Source of the DNA: Betaproteobacteria bacterium HGW-Betaproteobacteria-22 | GTDB lineage: Bacteria; Pseudomonadota; Gammaproteobacteria; Burkholderiales; Methylophilaceae | DNA: 64,000 nucleotides | NCBI GenBank assembly: GCA_002842285.1 | Contig: PHCJ01000001.1 | Location: 148,369 to 212,368 of the forward strand | Reading direction: 5' to 3' | Shown: positions 25,567 through 35,273 of the stretch, piece by piece | Layout of the letters: every line of letters starts with the position of its first letter | How positions within the stretch are numbered: position 1 is the first letter of the stretch | Translations under genes and position numbers: made by a program | Notes under the pieces: model-generated | Seen by the model: only the letters and a program-made list of their open reading frames with translations | What the model was told of the DNA's origin: nothing | Database searches by the model: none

Positions 25567-26045
25567 GAGCAGTTTTCATATTTTTCACACTGGCTGCATT
25601 GTATGGCAATGCCTCGGCTGAGCAGGCTACGGCCATTCGTTCTAGCAGTGTATTAACTAAACCTGCATTAACGGCACCTGCAGTTGCCAAGCTGGCTGAA
25701 GGCAGCTTGATTGAGGTCATCTCGCATCAGGGTGGCTGGTCTAAAATAAAAACTGCCAACGGCAAAACAGGGTATGTGAGGTTGCTGAATCTACGCCCGA
25801 TACAAAATGCAAATAAATCAGACAAACTCAGTCAGCTTGGCAATGTTATCCGCACAGGGAGTACAGGTGCGGTTGCCACAACGGGGGTTAAAGGCATCAC
25901 TAAAGAAGACCTCGCCAACGCCGCCCCCAATGTACACGAGGTCGCTAAAATGGAGCGCTATGCAAGCAGTGCGGATGAAGCCATAACCGTGGCCAAGTCA
26001 GTAAAATTAACTGCACAGCCTGTTGTTTACATGGAGGCAAAATAA
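25563..26045 (+). CDS. Periplasmic SH3-domain protein
   Basis: 160 residues with a signal peptide (1-19) and a bacterial SH3 domain (about 22-80: SSVLTKPALTAPAVAKL, GGWSKIKTANGKTGYVR), followed by a low-complexity linker rich in Thr and Gly and a C-terminal helix. Bacterial SH3 domains commonly bind peptidoglycan or proteins. It overlaps the cyclase gene by 4 nt and the M48 gene by 1 nt (TAATG), so the three genes form a tight operon and probably one signalling unit. Confidence 0.8.
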   Translation: MRAVFIFFTLAALYGNASAEQATAIRSSSVLTKPALTAPAVAKLAEGSLIEVISHQGGWSKIKTANGKTGYVRLLNLRPIQNANKSDKLSQLGNVIRTGSTGAVATTGVKGITKEDLANAAPNVHEVAKMERYASSADEAITVAKSVKLTAQPVVYMEAK

Positions 26046-26974
26046 TGAACTATCGTCGCAATATATTGAGCCTGCTGCTCACTTGCCTGGCCTTACAGAT
26101 GACAAGTTGTGTCACAACAGGCAGCAACCAAGCCTTAAACAAAACCATCGATCAAATGATACCTGAAGGTGGTCATAAACAGGCATTAAAAGGCGCGCTT
26201 GAAGCTACCCGTGACTGGACACCTGAAGAAGAACACCAGCTTGGACAGGATATGTCGGCAATATTGCTTGGGGCCAGCCCACTTGTTGCCAACAGTGAAG
26301 CGCAGCAATATGTGAATCATGTCGGCATGTGGCTTGCGCTGCAAACCGAGCAGCCGCAAATCCCCTGGCGTTTTGGAATTATCGATACACCCAACATCAA
26401 TGCATTTGCAGCACCCGGAGGCTATATTTTTATTACGCGCGGGCTTTTTCTAAACCTATCCAGCGAGGCCGAGCTAGCCGGGGTTTTAGGACACGAAATT
26501 AGCCATGTACTCAAAAAACATCACATACAAGTGATAAAAAAACGTGGTGCCGGCGATGTAGTCTTTGGCCTGCTTAAAGCCAAAGCGGAGAAGTCTGCGC
26601 AAGTGGATATGACCGCTATTAACAACCTCACCCGCAATTTATATAGTGCAGGGCTGGATAAAGCCGATGAATACGAGGCAGACCGGATGGGCGTAGTGCT
26701 CGCAGCACGTGCAGGTTACTCTGCATTTGGTTTGCCTGCGGTCCTGCAAATGTATGCCGCCGCGCCGCAGGATGCTTCATTTACATTACTGTTTGCAACG
26801 CACCCTGCCCCTAACGACAGATTAAATGCACTCGACCAACTCATGAGCGATCGTTTCAATGACCTGAATGCAGGATTGACCAAGTTCACAAGGTTGGAAA
26901 CAATGCAAAGAAAGCTAAGTTATCAGGCGCCACAAAAACCAACTAAAAATAGCGGCAGTAAAACCAAGAAATAA
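26045..26974 (+). CDS. M48 family metalloprotease lipoprotein
   Basis: 309 residues. A lipobox (LQMTSC, lipidated Cys about 22) anchors it in the membrane facing the periplasm. The zinc site is complete: HEISHVLKKHH (HExxH near residue 156) with the third ligand Glu in DEYEADRMGV about 60 residues on. This is the BepA/YfgC/LoiP-like group, acting in outer membrane protein quality control. The C-terminus is Lys/Gln-rich and has no TPR repeats, so it is shorter than BepA. It ends the operon with the cyclase and SH3 genes. Confidence 0.88.
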   Translation: MNYRRNILSLLLTCLALQMTSCVTTGSNQALNKTIDQMIPEGGHKQALKGALEATRDWTPEEEHQLGQDMSAILLGASPLVANSEAQQYVNHVGMWLALQTEQPQIPWRFGIIDTPNINAFAAPGGYIFITRGLFLNLSSEAELAGVLGHEISHVLKKHHIQVIKKRGAGDVVFGLLKAKAEKSAQVDMTAINNLTRNLYSAGLDKADEYEADRMGVVLAARAGYSAFGLPAVLQMYAAAPQDASFTLLFATHPAPNDRLNALDQLMSDRFNDLNAGLTKFTRLETMQRKLSYQAPQKPTKNSGSKTKK

Positions 26975-27043
26975 CATACACCTAAAAAAATAAGATTTAA
27001 GGTGTGTAGCTTAGTGAACTTACACTCATAGGGGAAAATTGCA

Positions 27044-27574
27044 ATGAAAAGAAAAGATATCGTTCCCACCAGCCATGAGCGGCTCATGCGTGAACATGAC
27101 TTTATCGTCTCGAAAACTGATCTTAAAGGCCGCATCACCTACGGCAACGAAATTTTCATTGAGTTTTCAGGCTATAGCGAGGAGGAGTTAATCGGCACCC
27201 AGCACAATATTATTCGCCACCCAGATATGCCACGCGCGGTGTTTCAATTATTATGGAATTACCTCAACCAGGACAAAGAAATATTCGCATTCGTTAAAAA
27301 CATGTCTAAGGATGGTGGCTTTTACTGGGTATTTACCCAAGTGTCACCGATGAGAGATAAAAACAATCATAAAATCGGATATTCTTCTGTGCGGCGCATG
27401 CCTAACCCTAAAGCGATTCCCATCGTGACAGATCTTTATCGCGCCATGCTGGAGGCTGAAAGTAAAGCAGGCCCTAAAGACGCCATTGCCACTTCCACGG
27501 CAATTTTGGTAAGCGTATTGCAAGAGAAGGGATTAAGCTATGAGGAGCTCATCAATGTTTTACAATCTCTTTAG
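27044..27574 (+). CDS. PAS sensor protein of a split energy-taxis receptor (CetB/Aer-like)
   Basis: 176 residues, a single Aer-type PAS domain (about 14-120): [63 protein letters not shown]. The RHPDMP segment and tryptophan pattern are those of FAD-binding Aer PAS domains. There is no membrane segment or signalling domain. A short C-terminal helix ([19 protein letters not shown]) could contact the partner receptor, whose gene overlaps by 20 nt (start 27555). This split mirrors CetB/CetA of Campylobacter. A strong AGGGGAA lies before the ATG. Confidence 0.85.
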   Translation: MKRKDIVPTSHERLMREHDFIVSKTDLKGRITYGNEIFIEFSGYSEEELIGTQHNIIRHPDMPRAVFQLLWNYLNQDKEIFAFVKNMSKDGGFYWVFTQVSPMRDKNNHKIGYSSVRRMPNPKAIPIVTDLYRAMLEAESKAGPKDAIATSTAILVSVLQEKGLSYEELINVLQSL

Positions 27575-29720
27575 GCATTGCCAACCCTACGCATCCATTG
27601 CGGCAGGCGCACTCTGGTCGGCATGCCTTGTTTATATCTGGCTGAATGTCACATCAGGTCATTTATGGGTGCCCATTGTTTTAACCCTGGCTTCTATGAT
27701 CGTCGCTATCATATGGCTTCGCGCACGTGCTGAAGAAAAAAAACTGTTTCAGCGCATTCTCAATGCCAGCGAGTCCTGGCAGCAAGGGGCACTAGGCGAA
27801 CGCATCATCCACATTGGCGGCAATCAGCACCCTATGCAGCAGCTTGCCTGGCATCTCAACAACCTGATGGATCAGGTTGAAACCATGCAAGTGGATATTT
27901 ATTACTCTACAAAATCTGTTGCTGAAGGTGATTTTTCTAGAAAAGGCTACCCGCAAGGCCTGCATGGCGAATTTGCAAGCGCGCTGAATTTGTTTAATGA
28001 TGTCGCTGCAACACTCTCACTCACAACCTCAACCATCACCTCTTTAATGCAGGCCATTGCAGATGGCGACTTTAATAAAACCGTGAGTGTCGACATTAAA
28101 GGCAGCTACAAACATACGATAGAAAGCGCAATACACGCAATGAGTACCATGCAGGTGATGCTGGGTGATATTGGCCGGGTCATGGGGAGTGTGGCGCAAG
28201 GCAAAATAGATGATCGTGTACAGGCAGAGGGGCGCGGCAGCCTCAATCAATTAAAAACTGACATCAACCTCTCATTAGACGCACTTAATAGCCTTCACGA
28301 CATTGCGCATATATCCAGCGCTTTGGCAAAAGGCGACCTAACACAATCTATCGACAAAACCTACCCAGGCACATTTGGTGAGATGATCAGCGGGATGAAC
28401 AATACCGTCAAAACCCTAAACAGCATTGTAGGTGAAATACATGACCTAGTTGAAGCTGCCGCAAATCATGGTGACTTTAGCAAACGTATCAAACTTGATA
28501 ACAAACAGGGCTTTGCTAAAACCATAGGCGAGTCGCTCAACCAGCTGTCTGGCACAACAGAATCTGCGCTGCTGGATATCACCCGTGTGGCGCAGGCACT
28601 TGCTGCCGGGAATTTTAACCACACAATCACCAGCACCTATCATGGCACGCTAGGTGAAACCAAAAACGCCATTAACTCGTTAGCGGACACCACTGCTACC
28701 AGCCTGAATGACGTATTGCGGGCTGCCAGTGCACTGGCCAACGGTGATCTCACACAAAGTATTACCGCACATTACCCTGGTGCATTTGGCCAAACCAGCG
28801 CAGGCTTTAACAGCACCATCGACACCCTCAAAAGGCTGGTCACCGAGATCAAAATTGCAACTGAGTCTATCACGACCGACACCAAGCAAATTGCTGAAGG
28901 CAATGTAGATTTATCGCGCCGCACCGAAGATCAGGCTTCCAGTCTGGAACGCACCGCCTCAAGTATGGATGAATTATCTTCTACCGTAAAACAAAATGCA
29001 GATAATGCAAAGCAGGCTAACCAGTTGGCCTTTGCTGCATCTGATGTGGCAACAAAGGGCGGACAGGCAGTTAATGCCGTAGTGGCAACCATGAGTGCGA
29101 TTAACGATAGCGCCAAAAAAATTGAAGACATTATTACCGTGATTGACAGCATTGCTTTCCAAACCAATATCCTTGCTCTGAATGCCGCAGTAGAAGCAGC
29201 ACGCGCTGGCGAGCAAGGCCGTGGTTTTGCGGTAGTGGCAGGTGAAGTGCGCAATCTGGCTCAACGCTCAGCCACCGCAGCCAAAGAAATCAAGGCGCTC
29301 ATTACAGATTCTGTCAACAAAACCACCGAAGGCACATTACAAGTTGAAAATGCGGGCGATACCATGCAGGAAATTGTCACCTCAGTAAAGCGCGTCTCAG
29401 ACATCATCGGTGAAATAGCCGCCGCCTCACAAGAGCAAAGCATAGGCATTGCGCAGGTGAATGATGCCATCATGAAGATGGATGAGGTCACCCAGCAGAA
29501 CACCGCGCTGGTAGAGCAGGCTGCTGCTGCGGCCGAATCCATGCTGGAGCAGGCAGATGAGTTGGCCAATGCTGTCAGCATGTTTCAAATAGAAGATGCC
29601 TGCGTGCCAAGCACCAAACGGACTATGCCTCATGATGCACGTGGCACGCCCAAAACCGTCAACCAACACATTCAAATCAAAAAAGTAGCGGCGGCTGACA
29701 GCGACTGGGAGGAATTTTAA
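27555..29720 (+). CDS. Methyl-accepting chemotaxis protein without periplasmic domain (CetA-like, poly-HAMP)
   Basis: 721 residues. Two adjacent N-terminal membrane helices (about 9-29 and 35-52) joined by a very short loop mean it has no periplasmic sensor. The middle (about 60-440) is a run of HAMP-like repeats ([36 protein letters not shown] and related copies). The C-terminal signalling domain has the hairpin tip [21 protein letters not shown] (within about 540-560) and methylation-type helices ([15 protein letters not shown]). It ends near DWEEF, like the C-terminal CheR/CheB-docking pentapeptide. GGAG 7 nt upstream supports 27555 over the ATG at 27540. It likely takes its input from the upstream PAS protein. 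Confidence 0.88.
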   Translation: MFYNLFRHCQPYASIAAGALWSACLVYIWLNVTSGHLWVPIVLTLASMIVAIIWLRARAEEKKLFQRILNASESWQQGALGERIIHIGGNQHPMQQLAWHLNNLMDQVETMQVDIYYSTKSVAEGDFSRKGYPQGLHGEFASALNLFNDVAATLSLTTSTITSLMQAIADGDFNKTVSVDIKGSYKHTIESAIHAMSTMQVMLGDIGRVMGSVAQGKIDDRVQAEGRGSLNQLKTDINLSLDALNSLHDIAHISSALAKGDLTQSIDKTYPGTFGEMISGMNNTVKTLNSIVGEIHDLVEAAANHGDFSKRIKLDNKQGFAKTIGESLNQLSGTTESALLDITRVAQALAAGNFNHTITSTYHGTLGETKNAINSLADTTATSLNDVLRAASALANGDLTQSITAHYPGAFGQTSAGFNSTIDTLKRLVTEIKIATESITTDTKQIAEGNVDLSRRTEDQASSLERTASSMDELSSTVKQNADNAKQANQLAFAASDVATKGGQAVNAVVATMSAINDSAKKIEDIITVIDSIAFQTNILALNAAVEAARAGEQGRGFAVVAGEVRNLAQRSATAAKEIKALITDSVNKTTEGTLQVENAGDTMQEIVTSVKRVSDIIGEIAAASQEQSIGIAQVNDAIMKMDEVTQQNTALVEQAAAAAESMLEQADELANAVSMFQIEDACVPSTKRTMPHDARGTPKTVNQHIQIKKVAAADSDWEEF

Positions 29721-29833
29721 TCTATCTAATGGCCATATTTCAGCTTTTTAAAGCTAACCGTTAAATCTGCGCATACCCATAACATATAAGGTAAAATCTT
29801 GACTTACTTTACTTTAAGTTTCCGAGTGCGCAT

Positions 29834-30616
29834 ATGTTGATACATCCACAGTTTGACCCGATTGCGATCCACATTGGGAATTTTGGCATCCATTGGTATG
29901 GATTGATGTATTTGCTGGGGTTTCTGGCATTTTTGGCATTGGGTCACTATCAAGTCAATCATCGCAAATGGCATGGCTGGACTCACGCCATGCTGGATGA
30001 CGCATTATTCTATGGTGCACTGGGCGTGATTATTGGTGGCCGGCTAGGCTATGTATTGTTTTACCAGCCTGATTATTTCTTAACACACCCAAGCGAAATC
30101 ATTGCAGTATGGCAAGGCGGCATGAGCTTTCATGGTGGCTTTTTAGGCGTACTGGCAGCCATGTGGCTGTTTGCCAGAAAATACCGCCTGGCATGGCTTG
30201 GCATCATGGATTTTATTGCACCCTTGGTACCTATTGGCTTGGGTGCTGGTCGCATGGGTAATTTCATTAACGCCGAGCTGTGGGGACGGGTTACCCATTC
30301 ATCATTTGGGATGATATTCCCGCAGGTAGACAATACCCTTCGTCACCCATCCCAGCTTTATCAATTCGCACTAGAAGGGGTCGTGTTATTTCTAATCCTC
30401 TGGATTTATGCGGCCAAACCCCGTGCTACTGGCAGCATTTCGGCATTGTTTCTTATTGGTTATGGTAGCTTTAGATTCCTGGTCGAATACACCAGAGAAC
30501 CTGATAGTTACTTAGGCTTACTTTCACTTGGGCTCAGTATGGGGCAGTGGCTAAGCCTGCCGATGATTATCATCGGCGGCCTGATGCTGGCAATTATTAA
30601 AAAACAACAATCATGA
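29834..30616 (+). CDS. lgt: Prolipoprotein diacylglyceryl transferase
   Basis: 260 residues. It transfers diacylglycerol from phosphatidylglycerol to the lipobox Cys of prolipoproteins, the first step of lipoprotein maturation in the inner membrane. Seven membrane segments, an essential His in FHGGFLGV and the family signature [16 protein letters not shown] (about residues 136-151) are all present; the C-terminal [11 protein letters not shown] motif is also conserved. It is full length and stands alone between the chemoreceptor and a small sigma-54 gene. Confidence 0.95.
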   Translation: MLIHPQFDPIAIHIGNFGIHWYGLMYLLGFLAFLALGHYQVNHRKWHGWTHAMLDDALFYGALGVIIGGRLGYVLFYQPDYFLTHPSEIIAVWQGGMSFHGGFLGVLAAMWLFARKYRLAWLGIMDFIAPLVPIGLGAGRMGNFINAELWGRVTHSSFGMIFPQVDNTLRHPSQLYQFALEGVVLFLILWIYAAKPRATGSISALFLIGYGSFRFLVEYTREPDSYLGLLSLGLSMGQWLSLPMIIIGGLMLAIIKKQQS

Positions 30617-30754
30617 TGATTAATTGTCAGCGTTTTTTGACTAACAGTTTAATTTAGCCATAAGCACTGGCGCTTATCATAATTGCTTAAATATTAAACT
30701 TATTAAATTCAATAAGTTAACAACGGTTTTTTATAGAAAAAATTAAAAACAAAG

Positions 30755-30773
30755 TTTGGCACGTACTTTGCAT
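30755..30773 (+). promoter_or_regulatory. Sigma-54 promoter
   Basis: TTGGCACG (30756-30763), 4-nt spacer, TTGCA (30768-30772): a full match to the -24/-12 consensus, with GG and GC dinucleotides 10 bp apart. It is about 45 nt upstream of an 80-residue gene, with the start of transcription expected near 30784. Confidence 0.85.
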
Positions 30774-30817
30774 ATGTTCTGTTAACAATAGCTTAACAAT
30801 GCAAGTGGAGGTGTCAA

Positions 30818-31060
30818 ATGTTAAAAAATCTTCTTGAGTCAATATTTTTTAAAAAAACCAAGGCAGTTGTGCCTGAAACGCCAAAGTTCAAAATTACTGA
30901 AAACAAGCCGGTAAAGTCCGACTTTGAAGTGACTGAGCTAAGCTATGAAGAATACGTGAAGTTTGCCAGCTCTGAGCGCAGACACACCGCACATTCAGTG
31001 GTTTATGACCGCAGAAAGCCGACCGGCGCGCACCAAGCCAATCAGCATTCTCACGCCTAA
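30818..31060 (+). CDS. Small protein of unknown function under sigma-54 control
   Basis: 80 residues, charged and soluble, family not recognised. A short amphipathic N-terminus (MLKNLLESIFFKK) is followed by a Lys/Val-rich linker, an acidic helix (VTELSYEEYVKFASSERR) and a His-rich tail (GAHQANQHSHA). The start is secure: GGAGGTG lies 4 nt before the ATG. The sigma-54 promoter implies activation by an enhancer-binding protein, often linked to nitrogen, motility or stress. A 13-bp perfect hairpin overlaps the stop codon. Confidence 0.7.
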   Translation: MLKNLLESIFFKKTKAVVPETPKFKITENKPVKSDFEVTELSYEEYVKFASSERRHTAHSVVYDRRKPTGAHQANQHSHA

Positions 31061-31084
31061 TTGGTGCCCCTGGCACCAATTAGG
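31056..31084. terminator. Perfect 13-bp hairpin at the end of the small sigma-54 gene
   Basis: Arms 31056-31068 and 31072-31084, 3-nt loop, including the stop codon of the gene. There is no T run, so it may protect the 3' end or act as a structure-dependent terminator. It also lies downstream of ybdD on the other strand. Confidence 0.6.
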
Positions 31085-31150
31085 TGACAGGGATCTGCTT
31101 TAAGAAACGTGCCCATAGCAGCAATTGCACACTTTAGCCTTAACACAAGC

Positions 31151-31342
31151 TTAGCAGCAGCGATTAATGCCTTTCCATTTATTATCCTGCCACAGTTTAT
31201 AAAATTCTTTACGCGTGAGTGCCGCCGGCGCATCCACTGTTGACTGATGAAATTCAGCATGATGTTTAAGATACTGTTCATAAGCATCATCACCGGAAAG
31301 CTGGCGTAACATATGCCATAGATGTTTTATCTTTTTAAGCAT
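31151..31342 (-). CDS. ybdD: YbdD/YjiX family small protein
   Basis: 63-residue DUF466-type protein (KKIKHLWHMLRQLSGDDAYEQYL ending NRCC) that almost always follows CstA-type transporters and is thought to be needed for transport. Its ATG overlaps the TAA of cstA by 1 nt (TAATG), which decides the start over a longer frame from 31357. The Cys pair at the C-terminus is typical of the family. Confidence 0.88.
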   Translation of the reverse strand: MLKKIKHLWHMLRQLSGDDAYEQYLKHHAEFHQSTVDAPAALTRKEFYKLWQDNKWKGINRCC

Positions 31343-33411
31343 TAATCTCTCACCCAATTTTCAACCAGCCGGCTTGGCTCGTGCGGCACTTCTGATAATT
31401 TAGGTACCGGCCTGCCAGCCAAATAGCGCGCACATAAACGTAGCATATCAATAATTACCACCCATAACACCACCACAAAAAACAGAGTCAAATAGGCGTC
31501 TAAGTGCTGATTAAATATCAGCTGTGGCGCCACCGCGGCTTTTTCGGCTGATAACACACCGCTTGCCAATTTCGTGGCCATGTCATCTGCTGCGGCAAAA
31601 AAGCCGATGCGAACATCAGTGCTAAAAATCTTTTGATAAGCCGCCGTTGTGGTCACGGCAATCAACCACGCTAGAGGCAAGCCCGTGACCCATGCGTATT
31701 TCAACTTACCTGACTTCACTAAAATGCCCGTGCCTACGCATAAGGCAATCGCTGCCAGCATTTGGTTCGCAATCCCAAACAATGGCCAAAGTATATTAAC
31801 GCCGCCGTTAGGGTCTATGACGCCGATATACAAAAAGTAGCCCCACCCTGCCACCACGATACTGCTGGTGAATATCACCGACGGCATGTATGAGGTTTCA
31901 CCCAGTTTTTTGTTAAAGTTGCCCAGCATGTCTTGCAACATAAAGCGGCCAACACGCGTACCGGCATCGAGCGTGGTGAGGATAAAAATCGCCTCAAACA
32001 TAATGGCAAAGTGATACCAAAGTGCCAGCATACTTTTACCGAAGGCACTGCCAAAAATGCTCGCCATACCAACGGCTAGGCTAGGCGCACCACCCGTGCG
32101 CGCAAATAAAGTGCTTTCACCCATATCACTCGCAAGCTGTTGCATTTGCTCTACCGTCACGGCAAAACCCCAGCTATTTATTTTTGCTATCGCATCAACC
32201 GCCTCTTTGCCCACCACACCCGCAGGGCTGTTGATGGCAAAGAATACGCCAGGCTCTAATACAGTGGCGGCAATCATCGCCATAATCGCGACAAAGCTTT
32301 CTAGCAACATGCCGCCGTAGCCTATCATGCGGATATCACGCTCATTCATGAGTAATTTTGGTGTAGTGCCAGAGGCGATAAGTGCATGAAAGCCTGAAAT
32401 AGCACCGCAAGCGATGGTAATAAATACAAACGGGAACAACTTGCCGCCAAAAATCGGTCCGCTACCATCAATAAACTGAGTCACGGCAGGCATGTGAATT
32501 TCAGGGCGCAAAATCACAATGGCCACAGTCAATAGTAAAATTGTGCCCAGTTTCATAAAGGTAGATAAATAATCACGCGGGGCAAGCAACAACCACACGG
32601 GCAGTACCGCAGCGGCAAAGCCATACACAATAATGGCATAGGCCAGTGGCAAGCCGTCATGGTCAAACCATGTGCGCAACGTCTCGTGATGATCTATCCA
32701 ACCACCCGCAAATACAGAAAGTAGCAACAACACCACGCCTATTGCCGAGGCTTCCAACACGCGTCCAGGTCGAACATTACGCATATAAAAGCCCACGATC
32801 ATGGCAATCGGAATGGTCGCTGCCACGGTTGAAGTGGCCCATGGGCTATGCTTCATGGCGTTTACCACCACCAAGCCCAGTACGGCAATCAAAATAATCA
32901 TAATCAGAAAAGTGCCAATAAGCGCTGCCGTGCCACCAATGACGCCAATTTCATCACGCGCCATTTGCCCTAGGCTACGCCCATTGCGCCGCGTTGAAAC
33001 AAACAGCATGACCATATCTTGCACCGCACCGCCCAACACTGCGCCGATTAAAATCCACAACGTGCCGGGCAAGTAACCAAACTGCGCGGCTAAGGTTGGC
33101 CCGATTAAAGGCCCTGGCCCTGCAATCGCAGCAAAATGATGCCCGAAAACAATCCATTTATTAGTCGGAATAAAATCGCGCCCATTGTCTAGCCTTTCAG
33201 CAGGCGTGGCGCGTGTTTCATCCAGAACCAACACTTTAGCCGCAATCCAGGCCGCGTAAAAACGGTAAGCAATGGCATAAATACACACCGCAGCGGTAAT
33301 GAGCCACAACGCGTTAATGCTCTCGCCACGGTTAAGCGCAATGCCAGCCAGTGCAAATGCACCCATTAAGGCAACGGCAATCCATAGAATGATTTTTAGG
33401 TTTTTATGCAT
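31342..33411 (-). CDS. cstA: CstA family pyruvate/peptide transporter
   Basis: 689 residues with about 16-18 hydrophobic segments, the usual CstA/BtsT length. Family motifs: FGHHFAAIAGPGPLIGP (about residues 69-85), GAVQDMVMLFVSTRRNGRS and ISGFHALIASGTTPKL. CstA/BtsT proteins import pyruvate (and peptides were once proposed) during carbon limitation. YbdD is coupled downstream. No regulator is adjacent. Exact substrate is inferred. Confidence 0.93.
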   Translation of the reverse strand: MHKNLKIILWIAVALMGAFALAGIALNRGESINALWLITAAVCIYAIAYRFYAAWIAAKVLVLDETRATPAERLDNGRDFIPTNKWIVFGHHFAAIAGPGPLIGPTLAAQFGYLPGTLWILIGAVLGGAVQDMVMLFVSTRRNGRSLGQMARDEIGVIGGTAALIGTFLIMIILIAVLGLVVVNAMKHSPWATSTVAATIPIAMIVGFYMRNVRPGRVLEASAIGVVLLLLSVFAGGWIDHHETLRTWFDHDGLPLAYAIIVYGFAAAVLPVWLLLAPRDYLSTFMKLGTILLLTVAIVILRPEIHMPAVTQFIDGSGPIFGGKLFPFVFITIACGAISGFHALIASGTTPKLLMNERDIRMIGYGGMLLESFVAIMAMIAATVLEPGVFFAINSPAGVVGKEAVDAIAKINSWGFAVTVEQMQQLASDMGESTLFARTGGAPSLAVGMASIFGSAFGKSMLALWYHFAIMFEAIFILTTLDAGTRVGRFMLQDMLGNFNKKLGETSYMPSVIFTSSIVVAGWGYFLYIGVIDPNGGVNILWPLFGIANQMLAAIALCVGTGILVKSGKLKYAWVTGLPLAWLIAVTTTAAYQKIFSTDVRIGFFAAADDMATKLASGVLSAEKAAVAPQLIFNQHLDAYLTLFFVVVLWVVIIDMLRLCARYLAGRPVPKLSEVPHEPSRLVENWVRD

Positions 33412-33488
33412 GATGATGGGTTGGTAAACTTAAAGTAAGATGCGTCATAGTATAAATCAGAGTTGAAAAAACTGTTACTTAACGCTTA

Positions 33489-34565
33489 TCATGTGCTTAA
33501 AAAAGCATAAACACCTTGCGTTTTGAATAAGCAAAATACTTTGCAACCTTGCGTAATTTTCAGGTCATCCAGCGCTTTAGCGGTAATTTCCGCAATCAAT
33601 TCAGCGCCCACATCCACTGACACCAGCACCTTTGAGCCGACTTGCTGTATTGAAGTCACCGTACCTGCTAGCTGGTTTTGTATAGAAATACCTTCAGCCC
33701 GATGGGTAGATAAGGCGAGATTAGAAGCAGCAACAGAAATCGACACTTCACTGCCGATAGCAGCATCCACTGGCGGAATGCTGACAGCTTGCGTGTCCAC
33801 CATGACAACCGTATAACCTTGGCTGGGATAATGGGCTGCAATTTTCGCATGCAGTACATTTTCTAAGCCTAACGACTGTGCCAATGCCAGCACTCGCTCA
33901 TCATGAATCACTTGATTAAAAGCCCCAGCGGCTAGCACTTTGCCGCCATCGAGCATGACAATTTGTGAGGTTAAATACAAAATCTCATCAAGAGCATGGC
34001 TCACATAAACCATCGGCGTTTGCGTTTCATCTTTAATGCGGCGTAAAAATGGCAGAATTTGACGTTTAAGGCGTACATCTAATGATGCCAGCGGCTCGTC
34101 TAACAACAACAAACGTGGTGATGCTAATAAAGCGCGGCCTAAAGCAACACGCTGTTTTTCACCGCCCGAGAGTTGGTGAGGTTTTTGTGCAAGTAAATGA
34201 CCAATTTCTAATAAATCAACAATTTGTTGCAAGCTAAAACGACGGTCTTTAGTCGCTAAAAGTTTAAAACCATAATGTAAGTTATCTTGCACAGTTAAAT
34301 GTGGAAATATACGGCTATCTTGAAATACCATGCCTATGCGCCGCAGATGTACAGGTACGTTAATGCCGTGAGCACTATCAAATAAACAGTCCGCGCCTAG
34401 ATTAAAGCGCCCTGAATCTGGCTGAATAAATCCAGCCATCATCGCTAGCATGGTGCTTTTTCCAGCGCCTGATGCGCCATAAACGCCCACAGCACCGTGG
34501 TCTGGCAAGGTGGCTTCTATATCCAGCGTAAAAGATTGTCGCTGATGATGAAAACGTAATTCCAT
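33489..34565 (-). CDS. modC: Molybdate ABC transporter ATP-binding protein
   Basis: 358 residues. ATPase domain with Walker A GASGAGKST (about 30-38), signature LSGGEKQRVALGRAL, Walker B LLLLDEPLASLD, and a C-terminal MOP/TOBE domain (about 290-355, SIQNQLAGTVTSIQQVGSK) that binds molybdate in ModC proteins. It powers ModB transport of molybdate or tungstate. It is the last gene of the porin-modABC operon. Confidence 0.95.
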   Translation of the reverse strand: MELRFHHQRQSFTLDIEATLPDHGAVGVYGASGAGKSTMLAMMAGFIQPDSGRFNLGADCLFDSAHGINVPVHLRRIGMVFQDSRIFPHLTVQDNLHYGFKLLATKDRRFSLQQIVDLLEIGHLLAQKPHQLSGGEKQRVALGRALLASPRLLLLDEPLASLDVRLKRQILPFLRRIKDETQTPMVYVSHALDEILYLTSQIVMLDGGKVLAAGAFNQVIHDERVLALAQSLGLENVLHAKIAAHYPSQGYTVVMVDTQAVSIPPVDAAIGSEVSISVAASNLALSTHRAEGISIQNQLAGTVTSIQQVGSKVLVSVDVGAELIAEITAKALDDLKITQGCKVFCLFKTQGVYAFLST

Positions 34566-34583
34566 GAATAAGTCTAGGCTTAA

Positions 34584-35264
34584 CTAATTGATATTTTTAT
34601 GCGCAGGACGCAAGGTGTAAATAAACAACAGCACCACAAATGAAAACACTAGCATTACCGCTGACAGCGCATGCGCTTGCATGTATTCCAACGCTTCTAC
34701 ATGGTCATAAATTTGCACGGAAGCCACGCGCGTCACCCCTGGAATATTGCCGCCTATCATCAACACCACGCCAAATTCTCCAATGGTATGCACAAAGGTG
34801 AGAATAATCGCCGTTAAAAATCCTGCGCGTGATAAAGGTACGGCAATCGTCACAAACCTGTGCATCACAGAAGCGCCTAAATTAGCCGCCGCATCAAGCA
34901 GGTTTTTATCTAGCGCTTCAAATGCATTTTGCAGTGGCTGCACCATAAAAGGCAAAGAATAAAATACCGATGCCACCACCAGACCGGCAAAGGTAAATGG
35001 TAAGGCTTGCCAGCCCAATTGCTGCATCAGGCCGCCAATGACTCCATTTGGCCCCATTGCCAATAAAAAGTAAAAGCCCAGAACAGTGGGCGGCAATACC
35101 AACGGCAACGCCACCACAGCGCTGATGACCCCTTTACTTTTTGAAGAAGTCCGTGCCAGCCACCAGGCCAATGGGGTTGCCAGCAGCAGCAAAATAACCG
35201 TGACTACGCTTGCGAGCTTTAGGGTTAAAAATATGGCTTGAATGTCAGCAGGGCTTAAATGCAT
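34584..35264 (-). CDS. modB: Molybdate ABC transporter permease
   Basis: 226 residues with five or six inner membrane helices and the cytoplasmic coupling motif EFGVVLMIGGNIPG (about 166-179, the family's E-A-A loop equivalent). It dimerises and docks with ModC. It is 9 nt downstream of modA and 18 nt upstream of modC, in the standard modABC order. Confidence 0.94.
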   Translation of the reverse strand: MHLSPADIQAIFLTLKLASVVTVILLLLATPLAWWLARTSSKSKGVISAVVALPLVLPPTVLGFYFLLAMGPNGVIGGLMQQLGWQALPFTFAGLVVASVFYSLPFMVQPLQNAFEALDKNLLDAAANLGASVMHRFVTIAVPLSRAGFLTAIILTFVHTIGEFGVVLMIGGNIPGVTRVASVQIYDHVEALEYMQAHALSAVMLVFSFVVLLFIYTLRPAHKNIN

Positions 35265-35273
35265 AGCGTATGT

